Shown piece after piece: positions 22,103 through 31,200 of a stretch of DNA of 31,824 nt. The position numbers and the translations under genes are program-made. Below the pieces are notes generated by a model. That model ran no database searches. It was not told the DNA's origin and was given only the letters and a program-made list of their open reading frames with translations. Numbering within the stretch: position 1 is the first letter of the stretch; each line of letters starts with the position of its first letter. The stretch is from a virus: the IMG/VR virus record IMGVR_UViG_3300006737_000101, positions 1 through 31,824 of that record; one strand, given 5' to 3'.

Positions 22103-23174
22103 TGACGACTCGAACACAGAGTCTATTTCCTTCGACGGAGAGCTTATCGAAGATGACGAAGGAAACGAGGGAGACGTACAAGAAGATGTACAAGAGGCGG
22201 TTGAAGCATCATCAGATGGATCTACTGACACTGAAGATGATGATGGAACTGTCAGTGATGGAGGAGGAGATGATGAAGATAATGAAGAAGTGTCAGAAGG
22301 AACTGCTGACGAAGACGAAGAGACTTCAGAACTCTCTAAATCGCTTGGAAAGTTAAATACTCCTAAAGGTCGAGACTACAGCAAGTTTAGCGAAGAAGAT
22401 GCTAAATATCTTAAACAAATGTCTAATGATGCGTTTGAGCATTTTAGTAAACGCGCTGAAGAAAACAAAAATTTACAAGAGTCTTTAGAAAAAGCTAAAG
22501 ACTCTAGTCAAAGTATTGCCGATCATCCAGAAGCTTACTTGTTAAGTGATGAGTATAAAGACCATGCTGCAAATTTAACAAAAGCGCAGCAGGAACAAGC
22601 TCACTGGAGAGCGCAGCTTATTAAAATACGTAACGGAGAAAACTGGCAAAACATAGAAGGCTACAATGAATCTGGTCAATTGATTATGAGTAAGGATGGT
22701 TACAAACCTACACAACAATCAGAAGTTGACGTTGAAATGGCGATGCAAGAAGCTGCTGGCCTTAGTCGTAAGTTCTCAGACAAGCTTGAAAATGTAAGTA
22801 CATCATACAGTAAATCATATAAAGATGCTGTACAATTGCTTGATAGCGAACAAAAAGCTAACTTTGCATGGACAACTGATGAAGATGTAGCAAAGCAAGA
22901 ACTTGTAATACCTAACATGGGTAACACCACAATTCAGCAGATAAAAACTGGATTCTCTAGTGCATTACCTAAGACATTTCAGAAGCATCCTCTTGCTGAA
23001 CTTGCTTCTAACTTGTTTGTTACGTTACAGTTACAGTCAGCACATGCAGCATCTGAGAAAGCTGCTGTTAAAGAATCTAAACGCAAGGAACCAAAAGCTA
23101 AGCGTAAGTCTAGCGCAGGGGCGACTCCATCTTCTAAAGATGATCTTACGTTACCTGACTGGATGGACATTTAA
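22044..23174 (+). CDS. scaffolding protein
   Basis: 376 aa, directly before the capsid gene. An extremely acidic N-terminal third (residues about 18-95, long runs of Asp/Glu/Gly/Ser) is followed by helical, coiled-coil-rich sequence (FEHFSKRAEENKNLQESLEK; LTKAQQEQAHWRAQLIKIRN). A basic Lys-rich tail (KRKEPKAKRKSSAG) could bind the capsid inner face. This acidic-coiled-coil-basic layout is typical of phage scaffolds. Start is uncertain: the ATG at 22044 gives a 59-bp overlap with the previous gene, while an internal ATG at 22095 would give an 8-bp overlap. Confidence 0.78.
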   Translation: MQTQLQNTEVEESLAQEMANDDSNTESISFDGELIEDDEGNEGDVQEDVQEAVEASSDGSTDTEDDDGTVSDGGGDDEDNEEVSEGTADEDEETSELSKSLGKLNTPKGRDYSKFSEEDAKYLKQMSNDAFEHFSKRAEENKNLQESLEKAKDSSQSIADHPEAYLLSDEYKDHAANLTKAQQEQAHWRAQLIKIRNGENWQNIEGYNESGQLIMSKDGYKPTQQSEVDVEMAMQEAAGLSRKFSDKLENVSTSYSKSYKDAVQLLDSEQKANFAWTTDEDVAKQELVIPNMGNTTIQQIKTGFSSALPKTFQKHPLAELASNLFVTLQLQSAHAASEKAAVKESKRKEPKAKRKSSAGATPSSKDDLTLPDWMDI

Positions 23175-23188
23175 AAGGCTTGTTATAT

Positions 23189-23204
23189 TGGCATAGTTCT
23201 TGCT
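23189..23204 (+). promoter_or_regulatory. sigma-54-type (-24/-12) promoter P3 for the capsid gene
   Basis: TGGCATAGTTCTTGCT has the -24 GG and -12 GC with the same spacing as P1 and P2, deviating from TGGCACG-N4-TTGCW only in the C-to-T and G-to-A bases between them. It lies 15 bp after the scaffold stop codon, with start predicted near 23215. It gives the capsid gene a private promoter, matching the private terminator at 24854-24893. Confidence 0.75.
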
Positions 23205-23214
23205 ATACTATAAA

Positions 23215-23346
23215 CGTGCTTCGATATGGGTAAGGGCATACCCCTTTGTTAGGGAAACTTAACATTGCTGAAATAATGCTTCTATTGGCGAAGGGCATCG
23301 CAGCGTAAGGAGGAACGCGCTGAGATGTTCTTCGCTTTTGTTTTTT
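23215..23346 (+). ncRNA. structured leader RNA or small RNA before the capsid gene
   Basis: From the predicted P3 start the RNA holds a small hairpin (GGGTA-6 nt-TACCC, 23228-23243) and then a long hairpin at 23288-23335 with 17 pairs, two of them G-U, and one mismatch. A 12-nt loop (UAAGGAGGAACG) follows the left arm, and TTTTGTTTTTT comes after the stem. AAGGGCAT occurs at both 23232-23239 and 23291-23298, and either copy can pair with the right-arm ATGTTCTT (23325-23332), so two structures compete. Two mini-frames exist: MGKGIPLC (23226-23252) and MFFAFVF (23325-23348, after the AGGAGG in the loop). It may be an attenuated leader of the capsid mRNA or an abundant small RNA. Confidence 0.6.
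23288..23346 (+). terminator. terminator-like hairpin in the capsid leader
   Basis: GCGAAGGGCATCGCAGCG (23288-23305) pairs with CGCTGAGATGTTCTTCGC (23318-23335), followed by TTTT, G and TTTTTT. It lies between the P3 start and the capsid ATG, so if it worked fully the P3 transcript would be only about 130 nt long. The SD-like AAGGAGG is in its loop. Confidence 0.6.
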
Positions 23347-23374
23347 AAACACGATAAAATAATTATAAAATATT

Positions 23375-24838
23375 ATGCCTAGTTCAGTAACAGCAGCATC
23401 GGTAGCTAATGCCGCTGCTGATGCCGCCAGTCCAACTGGTGGTAATTTTAAGAAGCTAGATTTTTACCTAGCTAAAAACGAGGTTGCCCTTTATCCGAAG
23501 TGGAATGTGTATGATACACTTTTTGGTTCTATTAAATGGCAACCTAATATGGGAAATACCCTAACGGGTACAACTCCAACGCCGTCTCCGATACTTCGTA
23601 CGACCTTTATGCCAGAAGTTCTTACAGCGTATCCGAAGAAAGATCAGTTCACAGTTGGTGAGCGCACGGAAGACGCTTCTCTCGGTATGCACCGATTTGA
23701 GTCTAACCGTTTCCGCTTCCTAAATAACTTTGAAGCTTTCTGGAGAGATCATTTAAGCTACGCTCAAGCTGACATTGTACGTCAGATTCAGTGCGCTAAT
23801 AACGTTTTCATCCGTACGCTAATGTACTACCAAGCACCAGATTCTTATGTTGCTGGTCAAGGTCTTAGCTCACAAATTGCTCATACATCTACTATGAATA
23901 AGCAATCACTGAGCCAAGCTCAGATGCGTTTGATTGAAAACGGTTCTGATGACATTACTGGTACTGACATTACTGGTAAAGCTATGTCTATCAGTCATGG
24001 TACTGGTCAAAATCATCGTAAAGATTGTACTGTCGGTGGTGCTGGGGATGGTGACGTTCCTGCAGGTGCTTTAACTTTGAAAGAAATTTTCAAAGCTATG
24101 CTTGTACTGCAAGAAGATATTCAAGCGCCTACATTTGATCGCGTTTACAATGTACCAAAAACTTCTGAAATGGTTAAGGGCAAATACGTTCTTATCTGTT
24201 CTACAGAAGCTTGGGCTTCGTTGTTGTGGGATAGCAACTTACGTACTGATAGCACTTCACTATCAGCCGCAGGTACTACTCAACTCGCTCCAGCTAACAT
24301 GAACCTTCTGCAAGATGGTTTTGCTGGTGACTTGTTTGGTAAGGTGACTGCTAAGTTTGATCCGTATCCATTACGTTTCGATCATAACGGTGACTTTGTT
24401 GTACCGCAAAAGATTGATAGTACAACTGGTAAAATCATCCCAAACCCATCATACACAGCTATAGGCCTCGGTAGCGGTACTGATGCTAATGATGGTTCCA
24501 CGAATGATAAAGGTAACGCCTCTTACGAGATTGCGTTCTTGGTAGGTGCTGATGCGTTTAAGACTCTACAAGTTGGCCCACCGCCAAAAGAGTTTGCGTC
24601 TAAAAACATGAGTGCTAAGAAGTTCTATGATATGAAATGGAATGGTGAGGTTCACCTTACTGACCAATTCTTGATACCAACTGGTAGCGGATCAGCACCA
24701 TTGTCTGATGCTGCTGGTAGTGAACTTAATACTTATGGTGACTACTTGAAGTTTATCTCACAGGCTATTATCGGCGGTATCGCTGGTGATGCACGTTACT
24801 GTTTGCCTATATACTTTAAGCGTCGTCGTACGTCATAA
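23375..24838 (+). CDS. major capsid protein
   Basis: 487 aa. Located between scaffold and a strong terminator, preceded by its own sigma-54-type promoter; the layout of the most abundant virion protein. The N-terminus is Ala/Ser-rich (SSVTAASVANAAADAASPTG) and followed by KLDFYLAKNEVALYPKWNVY. Mid-protein FNNFEAFWRDHLSYAQADIVRQ-type helical and beta segments agree with an HK97-like fold, and the C-terminus contains GEVHLTDQFLIPTGSG. I could not assign a named capsid family with certainty; the N4-like type is one possibility. The leader is A/T-rich with no Shine-Dalgarno at the ATG. Confidence 0.82.
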   Translation: MPSSVTAASVANAAADAASPTGGNFKKLDFYLAKNEVALYPKWNVYDTLFGSIKWQPNMGNTLTGTTPTPSPILRTTFMPEVLTAYPKKDQFTVGERTEDASLGMHRFESNRFRFLNNFEAFWRDHLSYAQADIVRQIQCANNVFIRTLMYYQAPDSYVAGQGLSSQIAHTSTMNKQSLSQAQMRLIENGSDDITGTDITGKAMSISHGTGQNHRKDCTVGGAGDGDVPAGALTLKEIFKAMLVLQEDIQAPTFDRVYNVPKTSEMVKGKYVLICSTEAWASLLWDSNLRTDSTSLSAAGTTQLAPANMNLLQDGFAGDLFGKVTAKFDPYPLRFDHNGDFVVPQKIDSTTGKIIPNPSYTAIGLGSGTDANDGSTNDKGNASYEIAFLVGADAFKTLQVGPPPKEFASKNMSAKKFYDMKWNGEVHLTDQFLIPTGSGSAPLSDAAGSELNTYGDYLKFISQAIIGGIAGDARYCLPIYFKRRRTS

Positions 24839-24853
24839 TTGTGTGTTGTTGTC

Positions 24854-24893
24854 GTGGAGTAGAGAGTTGTGGTAGCTCTCTACTCCACTTTTT
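24854..24893 (+). terminator. intrinsic terminator after the capsid gene
   Basis: GTGGAGTAGAGAG (24854-24866), 9-nt loop, exact complement CTCTCTACTCCAC (24876-24888), then TTTTT. A 13-bp perfect stem with U-tract, 16 bp past the stop. It isolates the capsid mRNA; the fibre genes after it need read-through or an unseen promoter. Confidence 0.92.
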
Positions 24894-24916
24894 AAAAATT
24901 TTTATCTATTATATTT

Positions 24917-25267
24917 ATGTCTACAGTTAAATTACCTTTAGGTCTTACAGAAAACGGTATAGTTAATACACCTTCTGTACTTACCGTACCCGCAACTGGC
25001 TCATCAGTTACTTTGTTAGATGGCCGTTATAGGTATGGTTCAGCGTTGGTTCAAAACGTTGGCAGTGAAAATATGTATGTCCGTGTTGGAGATACAGCTA
25101 CTGCAACAGTTTACCATCTTAAACTTTCTCCAATGTCTCAAGCAGACTTTAGTGATGTTTCTTATACAACTGTTACAGCATGTGCTGATAGTGGAAAAAC
25201 TTCAAACGCAGTTGTGTTTAGTGTACAAACAAACGACTCAGTGAGTCAGGGTGCGACTTCTTATTAA
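24917..25267 (+). CDS. small beta-rich virion-type protein, 116 aa
   Basis: 116 aa, beginning MSTVKLPLGLTENGIVNTPS, with alternating beta-prone stretches rich in Val, Thr and Ser (VLTVPATGSSVTLLDGRY; NAVVFSVQTNDSVSQGATSY). No charged catalytic residues stand out. Between the capsid and the fibre, it could be a head decoration protein or a fibre-attachment adaptor. Not recognised as a family. The 5' leader is T-rich without an RBS. Confidence 0.65.
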   Translation: MSTVKLPLGLTENGIVNTPSVLTVPATGSSVTLLDGRYRYGSALVQNVGSENMYVRVGDTATATVYHLKLSPMSQADFSDVSYTTVTACADSGKTSNAVVFSVQTNDSVSQGATSY

Positions 25268-25283
25268 AATACAAGGTTAAGTT

Positions 25284-28200
25284 ATGGCAAGAATTATTCA
25301 GCAGGGTTCAATTCGTACAACAGGTGTCTCTATCGAGAACGAACCCATTATCAAATCTGATGGTGCTGGCGAGATGATGCAATGGCAACCATCTGACGGT
25401 GGTGCTGATGGTATCTATATTACAGAAGGTGGTTCTGCTGGAGATCCAGCACGATTAGGTATCGGCGTTTCGCCTACAGTACCTTTGGATGTATCTGGTA
25501 ATGTTAAGATTTCATCTATGGATACAAGCGATATGCTTGTTATCACTAACGCAGACGGTGGAACAGCAAACGCGCCAGACTTAGTTTTGTATCGTAACTC
25601 TCCATCACCTGCTGATAACGATAAGCTTGGCTTGATTCAATTTCGTGGCGAGAACAGTGCTGACAGTTTAATTAACTATGCAAATATTGAAGCTGTCGTA
25701 ACTGATGTAACTGACGGTACTGAAGATTCTAAATTAGTATTTAAAACTTACGTTGCTGGTGCAGAGACAACAGCACTTACACTTGACGGTACTAGCGTAG
25801 ATTTTGGTGCGGGAGATTTTTCAGTAGGTGGTGCTATAACAGTTTCCGCTAACGATCCGCAATTGATTCTATCTGATTCTGCTGGCACAAATAAAATTTT
25901 AGAAATTCGCAGCAACAATGGTAATGCTGAGTTTTCTAGTAGAAACAACGCTTCCAACGGCACATTTAAATTTATAGGTAATGCAGGAGGTACTGAAACT
26001 ACTCACTTAGAAATTTCTGCTGCTGGTGACACTACGCTTTTAAGAAAAACTGCTGGTGGGGGAACTGGTGCTAGTACTGTTTTAACTCTTGGTGTTAACG
26101 ATCATCCTGTTGGCACAAATATGGATGCTGGAGACGGCACTCGCTTGTTGTTCAAAGTTCCTGCTGCTGACACAAATAAAGTTGGCGCATCTATTGATGC
26201 AATTCGTGAACATTCAACCGATGCCAACTCTGACACTAGCTTGCGGTTTATGGTGTCGCAGAATGATGAAATTTTAGACACTGCAATGACGATTTCATCG
26301 GCAGGTTTAACAACAATCACTAAATCATCGGCGGGAACAGCGTTGTTATTAGAATCTGGGGGAACGAATACTTATTTGGGTATAAAAGAATCTGGAGGCA
26401 CATTTAATTACATTGCAAACGATGCTGGCAATATGGTGTTTCAAACACCGGGTAGTAGTTATTCTACTAAATTGCAAATTAGTTCTGCGGGTGTAGTAAG
26501 TATTCCAAGCGGATCATTAACACTTGGTTCACTAGACATCGGACACGGTGCTGGTGGTGAACCAACTAACACAGCAGTTGGAACAGACGCACTAGATGCG
26601 AGTCACGCTGGTGCAGCACATAACACTGCTGTCGGTAGTAACGCATTGGGTGCATTAAATCACGCAACTACTGCTGTAGAAAATACTGCTGTAGGAAGTG
26701 GTGCTGGTGATGCGATTTTATCAGGTGCTAGAAATACCACCGTAGGTCAAGGGTCATTAAGTGCAGCTTGTGCAAATGATAATACCGCTGTGGGTAAGTC
26801 AGCATTAAATGTATACACAGGATCAGACGCAACTGCCGTAGGTGCTTATGCGGCTGACGCTGCAACTACTGCGACTAACTTAACTGCCATAGGTGATCAC
26901 GCTTTAGGTGCTTTAATTGATGGGGGTAACAACACTGCTTTAGGTCATAACTCGTTAGCTTCTTGCACAACAGGTAGCGCAAACACTTCAGTGGGTTCAT
27001 TAACTTTAGATGGTTGTATTGACGGTGCTAACAACACTGCCGTGGGACACGCTGCATTATCAGTAGATTGTGAGTCAAACAACACAATGGTAGGTTACAA
27101 AGCTGGTATGGTTTTTACTGGTGGTGATACGACTGCTGTCGGTAGTGGTGCATTAGACGCTTGCACCACTGGGGCACAAAACGTTGCTGTAGGTAGTGCG
27201 GCTTTAGGTGCTGTTATTGACGGACATTACAACACTGCTGTCGGAACGTCTGCGTTAGCTGCCGATTGTGGTAGTTCAAATGTTGCTGTTGGTCGTAATG
27301 CATTAGTTTCTTTTACTGGAGATGAAGCAACAGCAATAGGAACATCAGCAGCAGATGCTGCAACTACAGCAGCAAACTTAACTGCCGTTGGTAGAAATGC
27401 AGCAGGATCGGTCACAGACAGCGACGACCACACTGCCGTGGGTGACAACGCATTAGCTAGTTGCACAACTGGGGCGCAGAACACAGCAGTTGGATCAAAC
27501 GCAGCTTTCGCGTTAACAGGTAATTCAAACGTAGCTGTTGGAATGAATGCAGCTTATTACGGCACAACTACAGACGATTGTATCGCTATTGGACGCAACG
27601 CTTTGCTTGGTGCTAGTGGAAACACTACTGGTAACTACAACGTAGCGATTGGGTCATACTCTTTAGACGCAGCAACAACTGCAAATGCGAATGTTGCACT
27701 TGGATATAGCACTTTGTCCGATAGCACTGACGGTGCTAGTAACACAGCAATTGGACATCAAGCTGGTAAAAGCTGCACAGCAAGTGACAGCACATTTATT
27801 GGACGTAATGCGGGTTATTATGCAACGAGTGCAACTGACACTATAGCAATCGGTAGAAACGCATTTCAAGGTGACGGGTCTACTGCACCGACAGGTAATC
27901 ATAATGTTGCTATTGGAAACTATTCATTAGATGCCGCAACAACAGCAACTAACAATATTGCAATTGGCTACAATTCAGGTAGTGCAATAACTTCAGGTGC
28001 GTCTAACGTTTCAATTGGATTTCACTCTTTAAGACTAGAAGACGCAGGATCAGGTAACGTAGCTATCGGACTTTCTGCATTAGAAGATCAGAACGTTAAC
28101 GGAGCGCAAAACACTGCTGTGGGTTATCAGGCAGGATCAAACTTAACAACAGGAAAGTATCTCTGTGCGTTTGGTTATAATGCTGCGGGTGCAGGAGTTG

Positions 28201-31200
28201 CAACTGGCGATCACAATATTGCCATAGGTCATCAAGCTGGCTACGACCTGACAAGTGGACATTCTAACACACTTGTGGGAGGTAATGCAGGAGGTAATCT
28301 CACTACTTCACAAGATAACGTAGCTATAGGACGAAACGCACTTATCACCGCACAAGCAGGTGTAAATAGTAATGTTGCGATTGGTGCATACGCATTACAG
28401 ACTGAAAACTCAGGTGCAGATGGTTGTGTAGCTATTGGCTACAAAGCGTTACAAGATCAAGACGGCACTGGTAGTAACGTGGCTATTGGACACTCAGCAG
28501 CACTTAATTTAACAACTGCTGGTCACTCAGTTTTTGTTGGCGATCAAGCAGGTGGTCTTGGTGTAACAACTGGCAGCTTTACCGTAGCGATCGGTAAACG
28601 TGCTGGTTACGATTTAACTAGTGGTCAGTTTAACGTGTGCTTGGGTGGATACGCAGGACAAAATTTTACAAATAATACTTCTAATGTTGCTATTGGTTAT
28701 GCTGCTTTGAACCGCGCTAATGGTGGAGAGAACCAGAACATAGCAATAGGTGAATTTGCATTAGGAGGTTTGGATCAATCACAAGGTGATGGTTGTGTAG
28801 CTGTTGGATTTGAAGCGTTAAAGCACACGAACGTAGCTAATCCTAAAAGCGTTGCGATTGGTAACGAAGCTGGAACGTCTTCGATGGAAACCGATAATAC
28901 ATTTGTTGGATTTCAAGCTGGTAGATTTGTTGCACACGGATTTGCAAACACAATGATCGGTTCAGAAGCTGCTGAAGGTGTATCATTCGACAACAACACT
29001 TGTGACACGACCAATGGAAGCACAACGGTAACTTGTGATTCTAATACTGATATTAAAGTTGGTCAGACTGTAACAAGTGTCCATACAGAATCTGGAACAT
29101 ATGTGACGGCAGTTAATGACGAAACTGGAGTAACAAGTTTTACACTTAACCAAGCTGCTGCAAATACTGCTACAAACGCAACACTGACGTTTGCGATGGG
29201 AACCGGAGATAGTAATACTATTATCGGTAAAAAAGCAGCACACGATTTAAGCACTGGGTCTAGAAACATAGTCGTTGGAGCGGATGCGGGTCAGGTGATG
29301 ACTAATAATAACGACAACGTTATTATAGGAACAGACGCTTTTGAATCTGCTAATGGCGGTGAAGAAGGTAACATCGCAATAGGCACCGAAGCTTTACAAA
29401 GCTTAAACGCTGGATCAGGTGATGGAAATGTAGCGATTGGATACCAAGCTTCAAAAGCATTAACAGTAGCAAATCCGAGAAATGTAGCTATCGGTTATCA
29501 AGCCGGACTTAACGCTGTAACACCAAATAGTTGTGTGTATTTAGGTTACACAGCAGTTGGTAGTGGTGCTGCTACTGGAGACGATAATGTAATGGTTGGT
29601 AAATCTGCTGGCTACGCATTAACCAGCGGTCACTCATCAGTATTTATCGGTAGAGATGCAGGTGCTGCTGCAACTGACAACACAGATAATATTGTAATAG
29701 GACATCAAGCGTTTGATGCAGCAGATGGCGGTGAACATTACAATATAGCGATAGGAACCGATGCACTTGGTTCAGAAGCTTCTGGTGCTGGTTCTTGTAT
29801 TGCTATTGGTTATGAAGCGTTAAAACTTCAGAACGCAAATGTCATTAATACTATTGTTGGTTTTCAAGCTGGTGACGCAATTACAGGTGGTAACCGTAAC
29901 ACTGGATTAGGTTATGCAGCGTGTAGCACACTTGTTACTGCCGACGATTGCACCGCTGTAGGTCATAGTGCTTTACAAGGGACAACTGGCGCTAAAAACA
30001 CAGCCATTGGTTCTCAAGCAATGGGTGCCGCAGATTGTTCTGGCACAGGTAACGTTGCGGTAGGTGCATACGCACTTTATTCTGTTACAGATAGTGAATC
30101 AAACAACGTAGCTATCGGTGAAGGTGCATTATACGGATTAAACCACGGTTCTGCTGACGGTAATATTGCGATTGGTAAAGAAGCAGGTCGTTATTACGAA
30201 ACAAATCCTGCTGCTGCACCTACACCTGATGGTGCTATGACTCAAGCACTCAACAGTATTTATATTGGACAAGAAAGTGCAGGTAAACACGTAAGCAATG
30301 CAGATAACGAAATTGTTATTGGCTACAAAGCTGTTGGTAATGGGCCAGACTCATTTACGTTAGGTAACGCATCAACAGCATCTTTGCATTGTGCGGTTAG
30401 TTCGTTTTCTTCTTTATCAGATCGTCGTGTAAAACGTGACGTTGTTGATAATAATATCGGTTTAGATTTTATTGAGAAGTTAACAACTATTAACTACAAG
30501 AAGTTGAATCCAGCCGATTGGCCCGAAGAAATTTCATTAAGTCGCTATAGAGATACAGAACGGAGACAACTCGTAACACCTGCTGTTGAAGCACAACCCG
30601 AAGTATGGGAAGAAGCACAAGAAGAAGTTACTGAGACTATAGAACATCCAGCGATTGAAGAGATTACTGAAGAACAAGTAATACCAGCGGTTGAGGAGGT
30701 TGTTGAAACAACAGTCATACCGGCAGTCGAAGAAGTTACTGAAACAATTACAATACCCGCTGTTGAGGAAGTAACAGAGACAATCACAATTCCTGCTGTT
30801 GAGGAGGTAACAAAAACAATCGTTCATCCTGCAACTGAAGCGGTTTATGAAGACGTTATAATTCCAGCGGTAGAAGAGATTGTCGGGCAGCGTCAGAAAT
30901 ATACTGAAGAAGATGTCACTGAAGATGTTACTCGCACAGAGATCGTTGAAGAAGACGGCAAGTGGGTTCGCAAAGAAATTACTGAATCAGTAACTCGTAC
31001 TGAACGCACACCAATTTACGAAGACTGCGACTTGTATCACGAAGACGGAACACTCTGCACCGTATGTGTGACTCCAACTAAAGAAGCTGTAACAGAAGAA
31101 CAACAAGTTCTTGATGAAAACGGTGAAGGTGTAGTTGGCGAAGACGGTAATCCAGTAATGGAGACAGTTGTTATTGAAGAAGCTGTTGCCGAAGTTCGTA

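Noticed and set aside
26568-30359. Bacterial trimeric autotransporter adhesin or diversity-generating retroelement target
   Set aside because: The gene follows a phage capsid gene and ends in an S74 chaperone, and no reverse transcriptase or template repeat is seen; the repeats are ordinary fibre repeats.
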